Part shown: in pieces, positions 1 to 8,782 of the stretch
How the letters are laid out: every line of letters starts with the position of its first letter
Numbering within the stretch: position 1 is the stretch's first letter
Origin: JACKAF01 sp041391485
GTDB taxonomy: Bacteria > Bdellovibrionota > FAC87 > UBA2466 > JACKAF01
Assembly (NCBI GenBank): GCA_041391485.1
Contig: JAWKNY010000003.1
Coordinates: 1-64,000, forward strand
DNA: 64,000 nt
Direction of reading: 5' to 3'
The notes under the pieces: model-generated
Told to the model about the DNA's origin: nothing
Database searches by the model: none
Seen by the model: only the letters and a program-made list of their open reading frames with translations
Translations under genes and position numbers: made by a program

Positions 1-1306
1 AACCCACATGGATCTGGTGATTGAGTGTGCCTAACTCCGAAAAGCGCTGCAACATCGGAAGGGTGAAGGTGCTACTCGTTGTCAGATCGTTGATAAAAGG
101 GAAAACATAGAACGCGAAGTAAACACTCAGCTCCCACGTGTACTTCAGAATAAAAGTCTCCTGGTCACCCAGCGCATTGTACGAAATCTTGAAGCTCGGC
201 GTGAAGGCGTCGAAGTACGCTTTGGAAAGCGACTCGGCAAGCAGGCAAAACTTGGGGAGTTCAGACTTGGGCGACTCAATGGCCCGTACAATCAGTGAGT
301 TGTGAATCGCAATAAAGTCAGTTCCCGGACTATAGAGCGGATCCAGGAAACGCCCAGCATCCCCTGATAGTGCCCAGCCATTGGGGTGGATCATCTGCTT
401 TCGCCCAATGGCGGTGTCTTTTAAAGAGGTGCCCCCGAGTACTCGTCGCTTTTGGAAATCTTTTGCAAAGAGCGGAAACTCTTCGGCCGCCCATTGCAGC
501 AGTTTTTCTGGTGTATTCACCTCCGCGTGATCGAGCACACTTCTATCGTAGACCAAACCGAGGCTAGTGATCCCTTGTAGAGGGATGAGCCAGAACCAGA
601 AACCCTCGCCCATAAAGTGGTTGGTCGCGAGCCAAAACGGCAGGTGCCCCGTGTCGCGCCGGGTGGACTTCAAGCGGTTTTCCGCCGAAGAAAGTGAGTT
701 TAACTTGTCTATGTCGACAAGCCCTTCCACCCACGCAAAACTGGCGGCGTGATCCGCGGGCGGGGGTGCCGCGTTGTCAAAAGACTTAGAGAGAAAAGCC
801 TGGCGGCCAGTCGTGTCGACCACCCAATTTGTTTGGAGACGGCTTCCATTTGAAAACGTGAGGTGATGAGGGGGTCCGAGTTTTACGTCCGCCGTACAGC
901 CTAACACGATCTCAAAACGGTTACTTTGTTGGAGTTCTTTGAGGAGAAAAGCTTCTAACTCGTTCCGGTTAACCTGGTAGCTAGCCACATTAGAAAATTT
1001 CCGGATATAGGCCTGAGAGTACTCTTCAAAATCTTTCCCGCGCTGTGTTTTCCAGTGAAAGCGCAGGTTGTACTTCATGAAGTGGTTCTTCAGTAGCTCC
1101 TCTTCCAAATCCAGGACCTTAGAAAGGTAGTACCCACCCAGTTGCACGGTAGATTCGCCCACTTTTTGATTTTTCGGAGGGAGATTCGGACGCTTTTCGA
1201 TGAGCAAGACTCGGGCGTGGGTGTGCATCACTAAATGGCGCGCTAGAGTCAGGCCGGCAAGGCCTCCTCCGAGAATAACGACGTCATGGACGGACTTGTT
1301 TGCCAC
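1..1306 (-). CDS. Flavin-dependent halogenase/monooxygenase-like protein (C-terminus cut by window edge)
   Basis: The reading frame is open from a GTG at 1306 to the left edge (about 435 residues), so the C-terminus is missing. The N-terminus has a Rossmann FAD motif (VVILGGGLAGLTLARH). Further on are the family marker VGEST, a WFWLIP segment matching the WxWxIP motif of flavin-dependent halogenases, and a DPLYSPG segment like the second FAD-contact motif of this family. A lysine in FMKYNLRF falls where the catalytic Lys of tryptophan halogenases lies (GYKLGIRF in PrnA). Known biology: such enzymes use FADH2 to make hypohalous acid, although many family members only hydroxylate or reduce. The start lies 9 nt after the polyketide synthase stop, so it is co-transcribed and probably tailors the product. 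GTG was chosen because the nearby ATG is out of frame. Halogenation itself is inference; a geranylgeranyl-reductase-like activity is the alternative. Confidence 0.78.
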   Translation of the reverse strand, partial: MANKSVHDVVILGGGLAGLTLARHLVMHTHARVLLIEKRPNLPPKNQKVGESTVQLGGYYLSKVLDLEEELLKNHFMKYNLRFHWKTQRGKDFEEYSQAYIRKFSNVASYQVNRNELEAFLLKELQQSNRFEIVLGCTADVKLGPPHHLTFSNGSRLQTNWVVDTTGRQAFLSKSFDNAAPPPADHAASFAWVEGLVDIDKLNSLSSAENRLKSTRRDTGHLPFWLATNHFMGEGFWFWLIPLQGITSLGLVYDRSVLDHAEVNTPEKLLQWAAEEFPLFAKDFQKRRVLGGTSLKDTAIGRKQMIHPNGWALSGDAGRFLDPLYSPGTDFIAIHNSLIVRAIESPKSELPKFCLLAESLSKAYFDAFTPSFKISYNALGDQETFILKYTWELSVYFAFYVFPFINDLTTSSTFTLPMLQRFSELGTLNHQIHVG

Positions 1307-1315
1307 GGTAGAGTG

Positions 1316-4300
1316 TTACCTTTTTAGGGGGCGAATTTTTAGCTGGTGCTTTTCTACGTTTTCACGCTTCCCCAGTTGAATGCCCTCAAGGGTTAGGAAG
1401 GTGCCGCTCGCGTCTTCGAGTGTTGCATTGGCAACCAATGAGTCAGTCGAATGCGAAAGAAATTGAATACGCGCACCCACCGAGTTGGACGCGACCGGGC
1501 GGTGCCAGTGTGTGCGTCGTACGGCGACCGGAAGATAGAGCGCTGTGTGCTCGGCGAGTCCAAAGAGTGCCGTTGCTTGAAATACCAGATCCGCCCATTG
1601 CGCGAGCCGTCCGTACCAAGCTTTATCGAGAATAGGAATGAGCTTCTCAGAGAACTTCACGCTCACCCCTTCGGTTCCGTGTCCCTTGAGTTCGGCAATC
1701 CCTTGAAACGCGGGGCCGTGAAAAAGCGCTCCCTTTCCGTAAAGCGATTTTGGATCCATCTCCCGATCCGCGGCTGGCAACGTCCATTGCGGCGCGCTCG
1801 CCGTGGAGAAATCTATCTCTGCCGAAAAATGCGGACGTTTGGTGCGTAAGATCCACTCGCCGCCCGGCGTCCCTTCCCATTCTATTCCGACGGAAGCTTC
1901 TCTGCCGACGGAAATGGGCTGTGAAAAGCGGACATTCTTGATGGCTTGCGCGCCTTGGAGTCGAGCCAAAGCGAGAAAACCCGAGAGCCCGACGGCCCCA
2001 GGCAGGTAGGCTTCCCCGCCGATTTCATGATCGGCGAGGTACGGATCGCTCTGGTAATTGAGCGCGCGTCCAAACCCACGGGTGTTCGCATTCGGATTTC
2101 CCAAGAAAGCAAAGCTCGTGAAATCCAACAATCCGGATGAGTAGGCCGCGGGATCGCCGGCGTCACAGTAGAAGACTGTGGGATTGCCTGAGGCGGCGTC
2201 CTCCTGCTTGAGGAGTTTGAAGGCGTCATCAGGGCCGAGCATCGCCACCCCCTGACTTTTTAGCGCGTTCGAAATTCCTTGCTTCGCGGTCATCCCGACT
2301 TTATCCCACGGTGGCCAGGCAATGGCGGTGCACCTGGAATCGGCGCCGAGGCGTTCGATGGTCGCGTTGGCCCACGCATTCGCCCAGGCGTACAAGGTTT
2401 GGCCCTTGTTTCCGTACTCCGAGACGACGGATGAAAAATGATAGATCGCCGTGGAAGGCCGTCGAAATTCTAGCAGGTTCTGCAGAGGTAAGGTCTTCGT
2501 CGCTATCTCTTCCACGAGGGTTTCGTTTGTTTTGTCCGCAAAGCGCTGACTTCTCTCGACGCCGGCTCCATTGTAGATCGTATCGAGTTCGGGACATTTG
2601 GCGTAATGCGCTTTTAGGGCCGATTCACATTCTGACCGTTGAGTGGCGTCCACCTGGTGGTACTCGACTGAAGGGTGGAGGGCTCGCAGCTTTCTCAAGT
2701 TCTCTGCATTGTCGCTCTCGGGGGATCGTCCCCAGATGAAAACGGGGCACGGGGTGGCCGCAAGTACGCGCTCCACGAGTGAAAAGGTAATTCCCTTGGC
2801 GCCCCCAATGGCAAGCAGACCTTTGGGAGAATGCGAAGTTGAATTTAGTGGGTGATTCTCCAGGTTCCGCACGTAGCGAGCGTTCTCGCGGTAAAAGACG
2901 TCTGTCCCGACTGGATCGCTCAGCTCTGCCTGAAGGACCGGCTTCAAATCCGTGGGGAGCTTTTCAAACTGGATATTTCTAAAATAAAACTCTGGGTACT
3001 CTTTCTTTAGGCTTTTAAAGAAGGCCGCGATTCCAGCGGCGACGGGGTTTCCGGTGTGAACCAAAAATACGTTGCAGTCGAAGGTACCCAAATGCCGCTT
3101 CAAGGTCTCTCGAAGCAAATTGGCGCCGGGGGCAAGAAAATCGCTGAGAAGGGTCTGGATATTGTCCGAGAACGTGTCGGGCACCACGAGTGCGTAAGCC
3201 AAGTGAGAAGACCGCCGTAAATCGCCGAGAATTTGGCTTGCTGCCTTCTTGGTGAGGGCGGTCGGGAGCGAAGTGGGCAACTCAATGACTTTTAAATCTC
3301 TGCTTACTTCCCGTGTGGGGAGAAGAGGACTCGCCGTCCATACCGGCACATACCGCTCAAAGCGAAAGCTCCGGCTCGCTGAAACGGGCGCGTTCTGAAG
3401 TCCGTCTACGAATTGGATGAGGTCCTGCACCTGCTGAACCCGCGAGGTATCAAGCGCTTGATTCGGATCTCCTTTTACTTCATCCAGAACGGAGAAGATG
3501 ATCTCCGTCTTTTTGATCGAATCGATTCCAAGATCTTCCTGAAACTTGTCTTCGAGCGAAATGTCCTCGATGGCGTACCCGGTTACCTGGCTAATGATCT
3601 TATTGACGGTTCCCCAGAGCTTACTTTTTTGTGCGCCCGTGTGAGTTTGCTTCTTTTTTCTGGAAAGGCGTGTGTAGAAGTCTACCGGCACGGCTTTTTC
3701 GCCCAGAGTCGCTTCCACGAAGGCACTCAAAACGACGCTAGGCCCTATTTCCAGGTATTGGCTGCACCCTTTGTCGCGGAGTGTTTGCAGCTGCGCCGTA
3801 AAATGAACGGGGTCGACCATCTGTCGGGTGAGCAGTTGCTTGAGCTGATCGCTTGTAAGCGATTCGTGCCAGGTATGGGTGACTGACGAAACAAGAGGGG
3901 TGTGGACCGCGCGGGCGGTGACAGGAGATTTCTGAAGGTACGCCTCCAGTTTTGCGGGCATATCGCTGAGCAAGGGGGAGTGGTAGGGCTGCGGCGTCGG
4001 AAGCTGTTTCCTTCGGATCTGCTGCGCTTCCAGCTTTTGCAGAATACCCTCTGCATCGTTTGGCGCGACCGCTATTACCGTCTGGCTTTCACTGTTGATA
4101 TTGGAAATGTGGTACTTGTGACCGCTCAGCCAGGATTCGATTTGCTTGGGGTTTCCGTTGACCGCAATCAAGAATCCCCGTTCGTTCTTCGGGGGAGAGT
4201 GCTTTTCGCGGAAGCATACAAAGCGGAAAATTTCCTCAAACGTGGCCGTGCCGCTCGCAACGAGGGCGGCGTACTCACCAAAACTATGGGCGGTAACAGC

Positions 4301-4675
4301 GCGAGCTTTGACCCCTTTTTCCAGGAGCGCTTCAAATAGGCCCACTTCTGCGGTGAAGAGACAAATATTTTGAATCGCGTAGCGATCTTCCTCAGAGAGG
4401 GCTTCGGGGTTAAGTGTATAGGCGGAGATTGGTGGGAGATTTAGCTCCTTGGCGATGGCGTCTGCCTTGGCGAAGGTTCTCCGGACGGCTTCAAACTCCT
4501 CATACGCCTCCTTGAACATCCCTGGGTAAACGGAACCTTGTCCGGCAAAGAGAAACGCAACGCCACTTTGCTGTGCGCCGGTGTATTTTTCGAATTGGAA
4601 ACTTACGCGGCCGGAGAAGTATCCCTCCGAGACGCCTTCGTTGTTCCCAAGTATTTTTAAGCTTGTCTGAGACAT
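1316..4675 (-). CDS. Iterative polyketide synthase subunit, AT-ACP-KR-DH
   Basis: This 1119-residue multidomain enzyme has four recognisable domains. The acyltransferase spans about 37-325, with GQGS at 45-48, the nucleophile in AHSFGEY (Ser131) and YHSPLL at 231-236. One acyl-carrier domain spans about 352-428, with the phosphopantetheine serine in DLGIDSIKKT (Ser386). A ketoreductase spans about 618-830, with glycine motif GGAKGI and a Ser/Tyr pair in HFSSV and LYAWANA. A hot-dog dehydratase spans about 870-1100 and matches HxxxGxxxxP exactly (His883). The order and sequence style resemble iterative PUFA/enediyne/heterocyst-glycolipid synthases, which build reduced or polyene chains from malonyl units on one enzyme. 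No ketosynthase, enoylreductase or thioesterase is present here. The KS is encoded by the gene just upstream, overlapping by 19 bp. A single ACP is unusual beside PUFA synthases, which carry tandem ACPs. Confidence 0.9.
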   Translation of the reverse strand: MSQTSLKILGNNEGVSEGYFSGRVSFQFEKYTGAQQSGVAFLFAGQGSVYPGMFKEAYEEFEAVRRTFAKADAIAKELNLPPISAYTLNPEALSEEDRYAIQNICLFTAEVGLFEALLEKGVKARAVTAHSFGEYAALVASGTATFEEIFRFVCFREKHSPPKNERGFLIAVNGNPKQIESWLSGHKYHISNINSESQTVIAVAPNDAEGILQKLEAQQIRRKQLPTPQPYHSPLLSDMPAKLEAYLQKSPVTARAVHTPLVSSVTHTWHESLTSDQLKQLLTRQMVDPVHFTAQLQTLRDKGCSQYLEIGPSVVLSAFVEATLGEKAVPVDFYTRLSRKKKQTHTGAQKSKLWGTVNKIISQVTGYAIEDISLEDKFQEDLGIDSIKKTEIIFSVLDEVKGDPNQALDTSRVQQVQDLIQFVDGLQNAPVSASRSFRFERYVPVWTASPLLPTREVSRDLKVIELPTSLPTALTKKAASQILGDLRRSSHLAYALVVPDTFSDNIQTLLSDFLAPGANLLRETLKRHLGTFDCNVFLVHTGNPVAAGIAAFFKSLKKEYPEFYFRNIQFEKLPTDLKPVLQAELSDPVGTDVFYRENARYVRNLENHPLNSTSHSPKGLLAIGGAKGITFSLVERVLAATPCPVFIWGRSPESDNAENLRKLRALHPSVEYHQVDATQRSECESALKAHYAKCPELDTIYNGAGVERSQRFADKTNETLVEEIATKTLPLQNLLEFRRPSTAIYHFSSVVSEYGNKGQTLYAWANAWANATIERLGADSRCTAIAWPPWDKVGMTAKQGISNALKSQGVAMLGPDDAFKLLKQEDAASGNPTVFYCDAGDPAAYSSGLLDFTSFAFLGNPNANTRGFGRALNYQSDPYLADHEIGGEAYLPGAVGLSGFLALARLQGAQAIKNVRFSQPISVGREASVGIEWEGTPGGEWILRTKRPHFSAEIDFSTASAPQWTLPAADREMDPKSLYGKGALFHGPAFQGIAELKGHGTEGVSVKFSEKLIPILDKAWYGRLAQWADLVFQATALFGLAEHTALYLPVAVRRTHWHRPVASNSVGARIQFLSHSTDSLVANATLEDASGTFLTLEGIQLGKRENVEKHQLKIRPLKR

Positions 4676-6720
4676 TGATCTGAGTAGTGAAGGTTTTTTA
4701 ATAAGTATTGAATATTACGATTTTGTCGACGGGCCGTACTCTCGAGCGCCAGAAGTAAGCAAGTCACCCCACGGCGCTCAAACTCGGGGATGGACTCGTC
4801 GTAGTGTTCTTCGGCGTACAACAGTAGCAACATCTCACTCCGACGAGACTGCAACTCCAGATTGGCCGCGATGAGCGCCATTCCCAGTGAGTTTGTATCC
4901 GCATCGACGTTGAAGTTCTTTCCCGTAACATCAAATACGTTGCACACACGGCCTGCGATGACGTTGTTAAGCGTTCCGGGACCCGTATCTTCGGTAACGG
5001 CGGCAAATTTTTCCTTATGCGACTCCAGAAGGGAAGCCAATTTCTCATCTTTGCTAAAACGGTAAAACTCAGCGTGCCGGATCCTTTTGGACAAGTTGTA
5101 AGCTGCCTCGATGCCAAGCGCGCTTGCGGAAATCACGCTGATGCGCTCGCGATTCAAACTTTGCATGGGGATGGCGGCTTCCTCCAAAGCACGGGTTACC
5201 GCTACCAAGGCTTGGAGTTGCAGCTTATCAATCTGTTTAAGATTCTTCGGCGGGATGCGGAAATCAAATTGCTGGATGCTCTCTCGGATGTTTTCATCGC
5301 CTATCTCGGCGTGTGCGAGAACGACTAGCGACTCTTTCTTGGGCCGCAGGCGGGGGATTGGGTTTCCGCCTTGCACAAACTCTTCGAGGATTAAATGGTA
5401 ATTAGCCCCCCCAAATCCAGCTGAGCTGATTCCGTAGGCAAGCGTTTCCGCTGCGCCCAAGGGGATGGGCGAAGTGTTTACAAATATCTTGTCGATGCTT
5501 CCCTTCTCAATAAACTCCTTAAAGTACGGAGAGGGGGGAAGTGTCCGCGCTTTGAGGCTTAGTAAACATTTCAGCACTCCGGCGGCACCGGCCGTTCCCT
5601 TTGTATGACCGATGAGGGCTTTCACCGAGCCCACCGGCGTTTTGGCGCTGGCGTCAGGCAGGAGGGAATTCAACGTTCTGAGTTCTGTGGTGTCGCCGAC
5701 GCGGGTTCCAGTGCCGTGACATTCAATGTAGCAAAGTTTCTTGTCCCCTAGGGCCGCGCGCGCCGAGCGGATGGCTCGGGTCTGTCCTTCTACCGTAGGG
5801 GAAAAAAGACTTGTGGCCTTGCCGTTGCTGGTGCCCTCGCAGCTCCTAAGCACTCCGTAGATGGGGTGCTCGTTCCGTAAAGCATCTTCCAAACGTTCCA
5901 AACAAAAAACGACGGCGCCCTCGCCCTGGGCCATTCCGTCTGCCGACGCATCGAGCGGGTGAGGCACGGTTTGCGCTAGTAGCCCTAGGCTCGCAAAGAG
6001 TACAAAATTTTCCGGTGCCAGTTGCCCCTCGATTCCACCGCTAAGGGCCAGATCGACTTCTTTGGATTGCAGCTGTTGCATGGCCATGTCGAGGGCGGCG
6101 TGTGAGGAGGCGCAAGCGGCATCAATGAGAGCCACTGGCCCTGTCAGATCGTGAAACTGCTTTAGGAGTTCTGGAGCAGAGCTGGCGAGCCGAGTTTTCG
6201 AGGCGAGTGCGGGCGATTTTTTGAGGGCGGAAACGGTTTCGTCCAAGAGGCTGTTTAAGCGTTTCTGTTCCGCTTTCGGCTGAGATTGAATAAACTCCCG
6301 CAGTGAGGCTTCCTCGTTCAGAAACTTCTGCACGGAAATGGCTTCGTCACTTCCCATGCACCCGAGAGTGATGCCAAACGTGAAGTCCTTCTTGTTCTTG
6401 ATGTTTGCGAGCGCTTGAGTGCCGGCCATTAAAGTTGTCAGCTGCAGACGGGTGTAATCCTCTACAGCAATTCCCAGAGTGCGCGCGATTTCGGCGATCT
6501 GTGCGTCGTCCACGTGCCCTGCAAAATCAGAATAAGTCCTATCGGCGGTACCCTTTTGGGTGACCAGGTAAGAACCTTTGTCCCAACGCGAGTCTTCAAT
6601 GGGGCGAATAGAGCATCGCCCGGCGTGGAGATTTCTCCAAAACGCCTCGGGGTTGTTGGCTTCTGGAAGAACGCATCCGTACCCAACGATGCAAATGGTG
6701 TCGGTATGAAATGTAGTCAT
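4657..6720 (-). CDS. Beta-ketoacyl synthase with degenerate second KS half (KS-CLF-like)
   Basis: Residues 1-450 form a complete ketosynthase with the Claisen-condensation triad: Cys203 in DAACASS, His335 in ECHGTGT and His372 in IGHTKGT. Residues 455-687 look like the N-terminal half of a second KS. The stretch AGRVCNVFDVTGKNFNVDAD aligns with the segment before the active-site Cys, but the Cys position reads DTNSLG, so it cannot be nucleophilic. This resembles the chain-length-factor partner of KS-CLF pairs, but it stops before the His-containing C-terminal half, which is atypical. The start is 2 nt after the acyltransferase stop, and the gene overlaps the AT-ACP-KR-DH gene by 19 bp, implying tight co-expression. 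Role: chain elongation in this polyketide pathway. Confidence 0.9.
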   Translation of the reverse strand: MTTFHTDTICIVGYGCVLPEANNPEAFWRNLHAGRCSIRPIEDSRWDKGSYLVTQKGTADRTYSDFAGHVDDAQIAEIARTLGIAVEDYTRLQLTTLMAGTQALANIKNKKDFTFGITLGCMGSDEAISVQKFLNEEASLREFIQSQPKAEQKRLNSLLDETVSALKKSPALASKTRLASSAPELLKQFHDLTGPVALIDAACASSHAALDMAMQQLQSKEVDLALSGGIEGQLAPENFVLFASLGLLAQTVPHPLDASADGMAQGEGAVVFCLERLEDALRNEHPIYGVLRSCEGTSNGKATSLFSPTVEGQTRAIRSARAALGDKKLCYIECHGTGTRVGDTTELRTLNSLLPDASAKTPVGSVKALIGHTKGTAGAAGVLKCLLSLKARTLPPSPYFKEFIEKGSIDKIFVNTSPIPLGAAETLAYGISSAGFGGANYHLILEEFVQGGNPIPRLRPKKESLVVLAHAEIGDENIRESIQQFDFRIPPKNLKQIDKLQLQALVAVTRALEEAAIPMQSLNRERISVISASALGIEAAYNLSKRIRHAEFYRFSKDEKLASLLESHKEKFAAVTEDTGPGTLNNVIAGRVCNVFDVTGKNFNVDADTNSLGMALIAANLELQSRRSEMLLLLYAEEHYDESIPEFERRGVTCLLLALESTARRQNRNIQYLLKNLHYSDQCLRQA

Positions 6721-6722
6721 TT

Positions 6723-7767
6723 TTAAGGGGCTTTAACGAGTGTGATGCGCAGCTGCTTCTCGGTCAAAAGGACGCTCGCCTTTCCTATCAAGTAGGAGAG
6801 GCCGACTAATGAGAACGAGAACAGGAGCGCGGTGAAAACATTCAAGGGAACCCATTTGGTGTAGAAGCTGGCCAGACGGGCACCCACGATGATGTGGATG
6901 AGATAGATCCACAGAATGCCTTTGCTAAAACTTTGGATAAAATCCGATTTGGCCCAGCGGCCGCGTTCCCCCGCCCATTGTCCGAGGGTGACCAGAACCG
7001 CAAAAAAGCCCATCAGCCCCATAATAAATCCGATGCGTGGACGGAATACGTTCTCCCCCCACACGTTTTCTGGATTGAGAGTCAGAAAGAAATCACCGAG
7101 CCAAAGGGAGAAGGCGATGAGTACCGTCCCGACAGCTAAACACATTCCCTGAAACGCTCCGGTTGTTCTTGAACTCCAAAAAAGTGTGTGAGAGCAAAGC
7201 CGAAGATAAGCGTTGCAAACCACGGGAAGAAGGGCCAAAAGAAAAAGCCGCTGTCGTTTCCTATCAAAACCCCCGTCATAAAGCTGTTGCTTGAGGCCCA
7301 GAGGTCGCGAAGGATGTCGGTAGCGAACATGGAGAGCAATCCCATTACGATCAGTACCGGAATCGTCGTGAGTTTGAGTGCGATACCGATGATGAGGTAA
7401 CTCAACCCAACAAAGTACAGCATCCATTCAAATCCTGTGATGGGCCCCACGTGAGCAAGGTCATCAGATAACCGAGAACCATAATGGCGACGGAAGTTCG
7501 CACCAAAGGCATAAGCTCCAGCTCTTTCGCTTAGGCTTGCAAGCGGTCGACGTATAATCGCAGACCACACCCGGCCGTCGCAGGAAGGCTGAGGGGAAAA
7601 AGTCCTAAGAATGTTGTATGGGTGACGATAGGGTACATGAAGCTCTGCGTGTTCATGACTTCATCTTGTGAGGTAATTAACCAGAAGGAGCTGTGGATGA
7701 AGACCATGACCAGCACGCAAAGAGCCTTGGCTATGTCCAAACCCACCCAGCGCTGGCGGAGGTCCAT
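6723..7767 (-). CDS. Acyltransferase-3 (OafA/NolL-like) membrane protein, two frame changes
   Basis: An integral membrane acyltransferase reads through three successive frames. The N-terminus has RWVGLDIAKALCVLVMVFIH, where the N-terminal GLDxxxAxxV...H arrangement is typical of acyltransferase-3 proteins; about ten hydrophobic segments follow. The first break is near 7574 in a G-run, where one extra G joins PATAG to VWSAII. The second is near 7175 in a T-run and joins LTHFFG to the C-terminal segment FQGMCLAVGTVLIAF. Restored length is about 348 residues, normal for the family. Such enzymes move acyl groups from acyl-CoA onto sugars, lipids or peptides across the inner membrane. Being first of the tightly packed PKS genes, it may acylate or export-couple the polyketide; this is inference. 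Homopolymer location argues for sequencing error rather than decay. Confidence 0.8.
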
Positions 7768-7832
7768 GGTAGATCTCTATTTTACCACAGCCCCCGCCAC
7801 CTTATGATCTCTAGAATGCCTTCATAGGTCCG

Positions 7833-8566
7833 CTATTTGTTGATGGCCGGCGTAATCACCTTGTTGATCACTTGCCCGTTCATCGAGCGCACGTGCAGCA
7901 GAAACTGACGCGGCAGCTTGGCCGGCAAGATGTACGTGACGCGGAATGGGAAGAAGCCGTTATTGCAATCTTCTTTGGCCTTCTTCAATAGCGGCCGGAT
8001 CACAAGCACATCGTCGTAGAGTTTGGGTTCCACCGTTTTTTCGGTGACCTCGTAGCAGTCTTTGGTCAAGGTGCCCCAAAAAACCAGCGCTGGATTTCCC
8101 GTCGTGCCATCTTTTACGACAAAGGCGTCCTCGATGGGTGCGTAAGGTTCGTCGTCCACTTCCGGGCGAGTGGCTTCGGCGACGGAGGGGTCCCCAATTT
8201 CCAACGGGACGCCGCATCGACGATGGCGTACTCGCCAGGCTCCATGATCCCGAGCTCAACTTCGTGATTAAAGGGAACCGTAACGTCCAAGCAGCTCCCC
8301 TGGTAGTGGTAGGCGTTCTGGCTGATAACAACCTGTTTGTTCTTCTCGTCGATGCTCGCTCGATAGGGGCCAACCTGGTAGCAGGTATTCACAAACTCGC
8401 CCGCGACGACGATCTGAACCCGGTCGTTGCTATCAAAGCCCGTTGGAATAAAGGCCTGATTGAGCGCCGTTTTGACGAGATCAGGTTTGTGTTCGCCGGC
8501 AGATGCACTGGTACCCCAAACGAGCACACAATAGAACGCACTGATAGATGCAAGGATTCTTAACAT
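7833..8566 (-). CDS. Secreted protein of unknown function, one frame change
   Basis: The N-terminus is a clear signal peptide (MLRILASISAFYCVLVWGTSASA), so the product is exported. A frame change near 8200 joins ASRWKLGTP in the first frame to VAEATRPEVDDEPYAP in the second, giving about 244 residues. Five cysteines are scattered (NTCYQVG, GSCLDV, KDCYEV, EDCNNG), suggesting disulfides. The last third (FRVTYILPAKLPRQFLLHVR) looks like beta-strands. I do not recognise the family. It lies 65 bp upstream of the acyltransferase gene on the same strand, so it may be the first gene of that operon or an independent neighbour. Confidence 0.7.
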
Positions 8567-8782
8567 TTAGCCCCTCCCCATATAGAAATTCAAGTTAGCG
8601 CGCTGCGACACAGGTTCGATGACGCGCTGTTGCCCCTAGCTCGATCCATAGCAAGGCGCGCTATGCCCCGCAAAGAGAAAGGGGCAGTGTAAAAAAGCGA
8701 TAAGGATTTGAAGGCTTAACTTATTGCGGCAAGATCCGTTTTTGCTTGAAGCAAATCGTCATTTTCAATATCTTGGCTCTCA

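Noticed and set aside
1420..4373. Several plus-strand frames of 60-157 codons opposite the polyketide synthase
   Set aside because: The minus strand encodes continuous PKS domains with all catalytic motifs; the opposing frames lack signals and domains.
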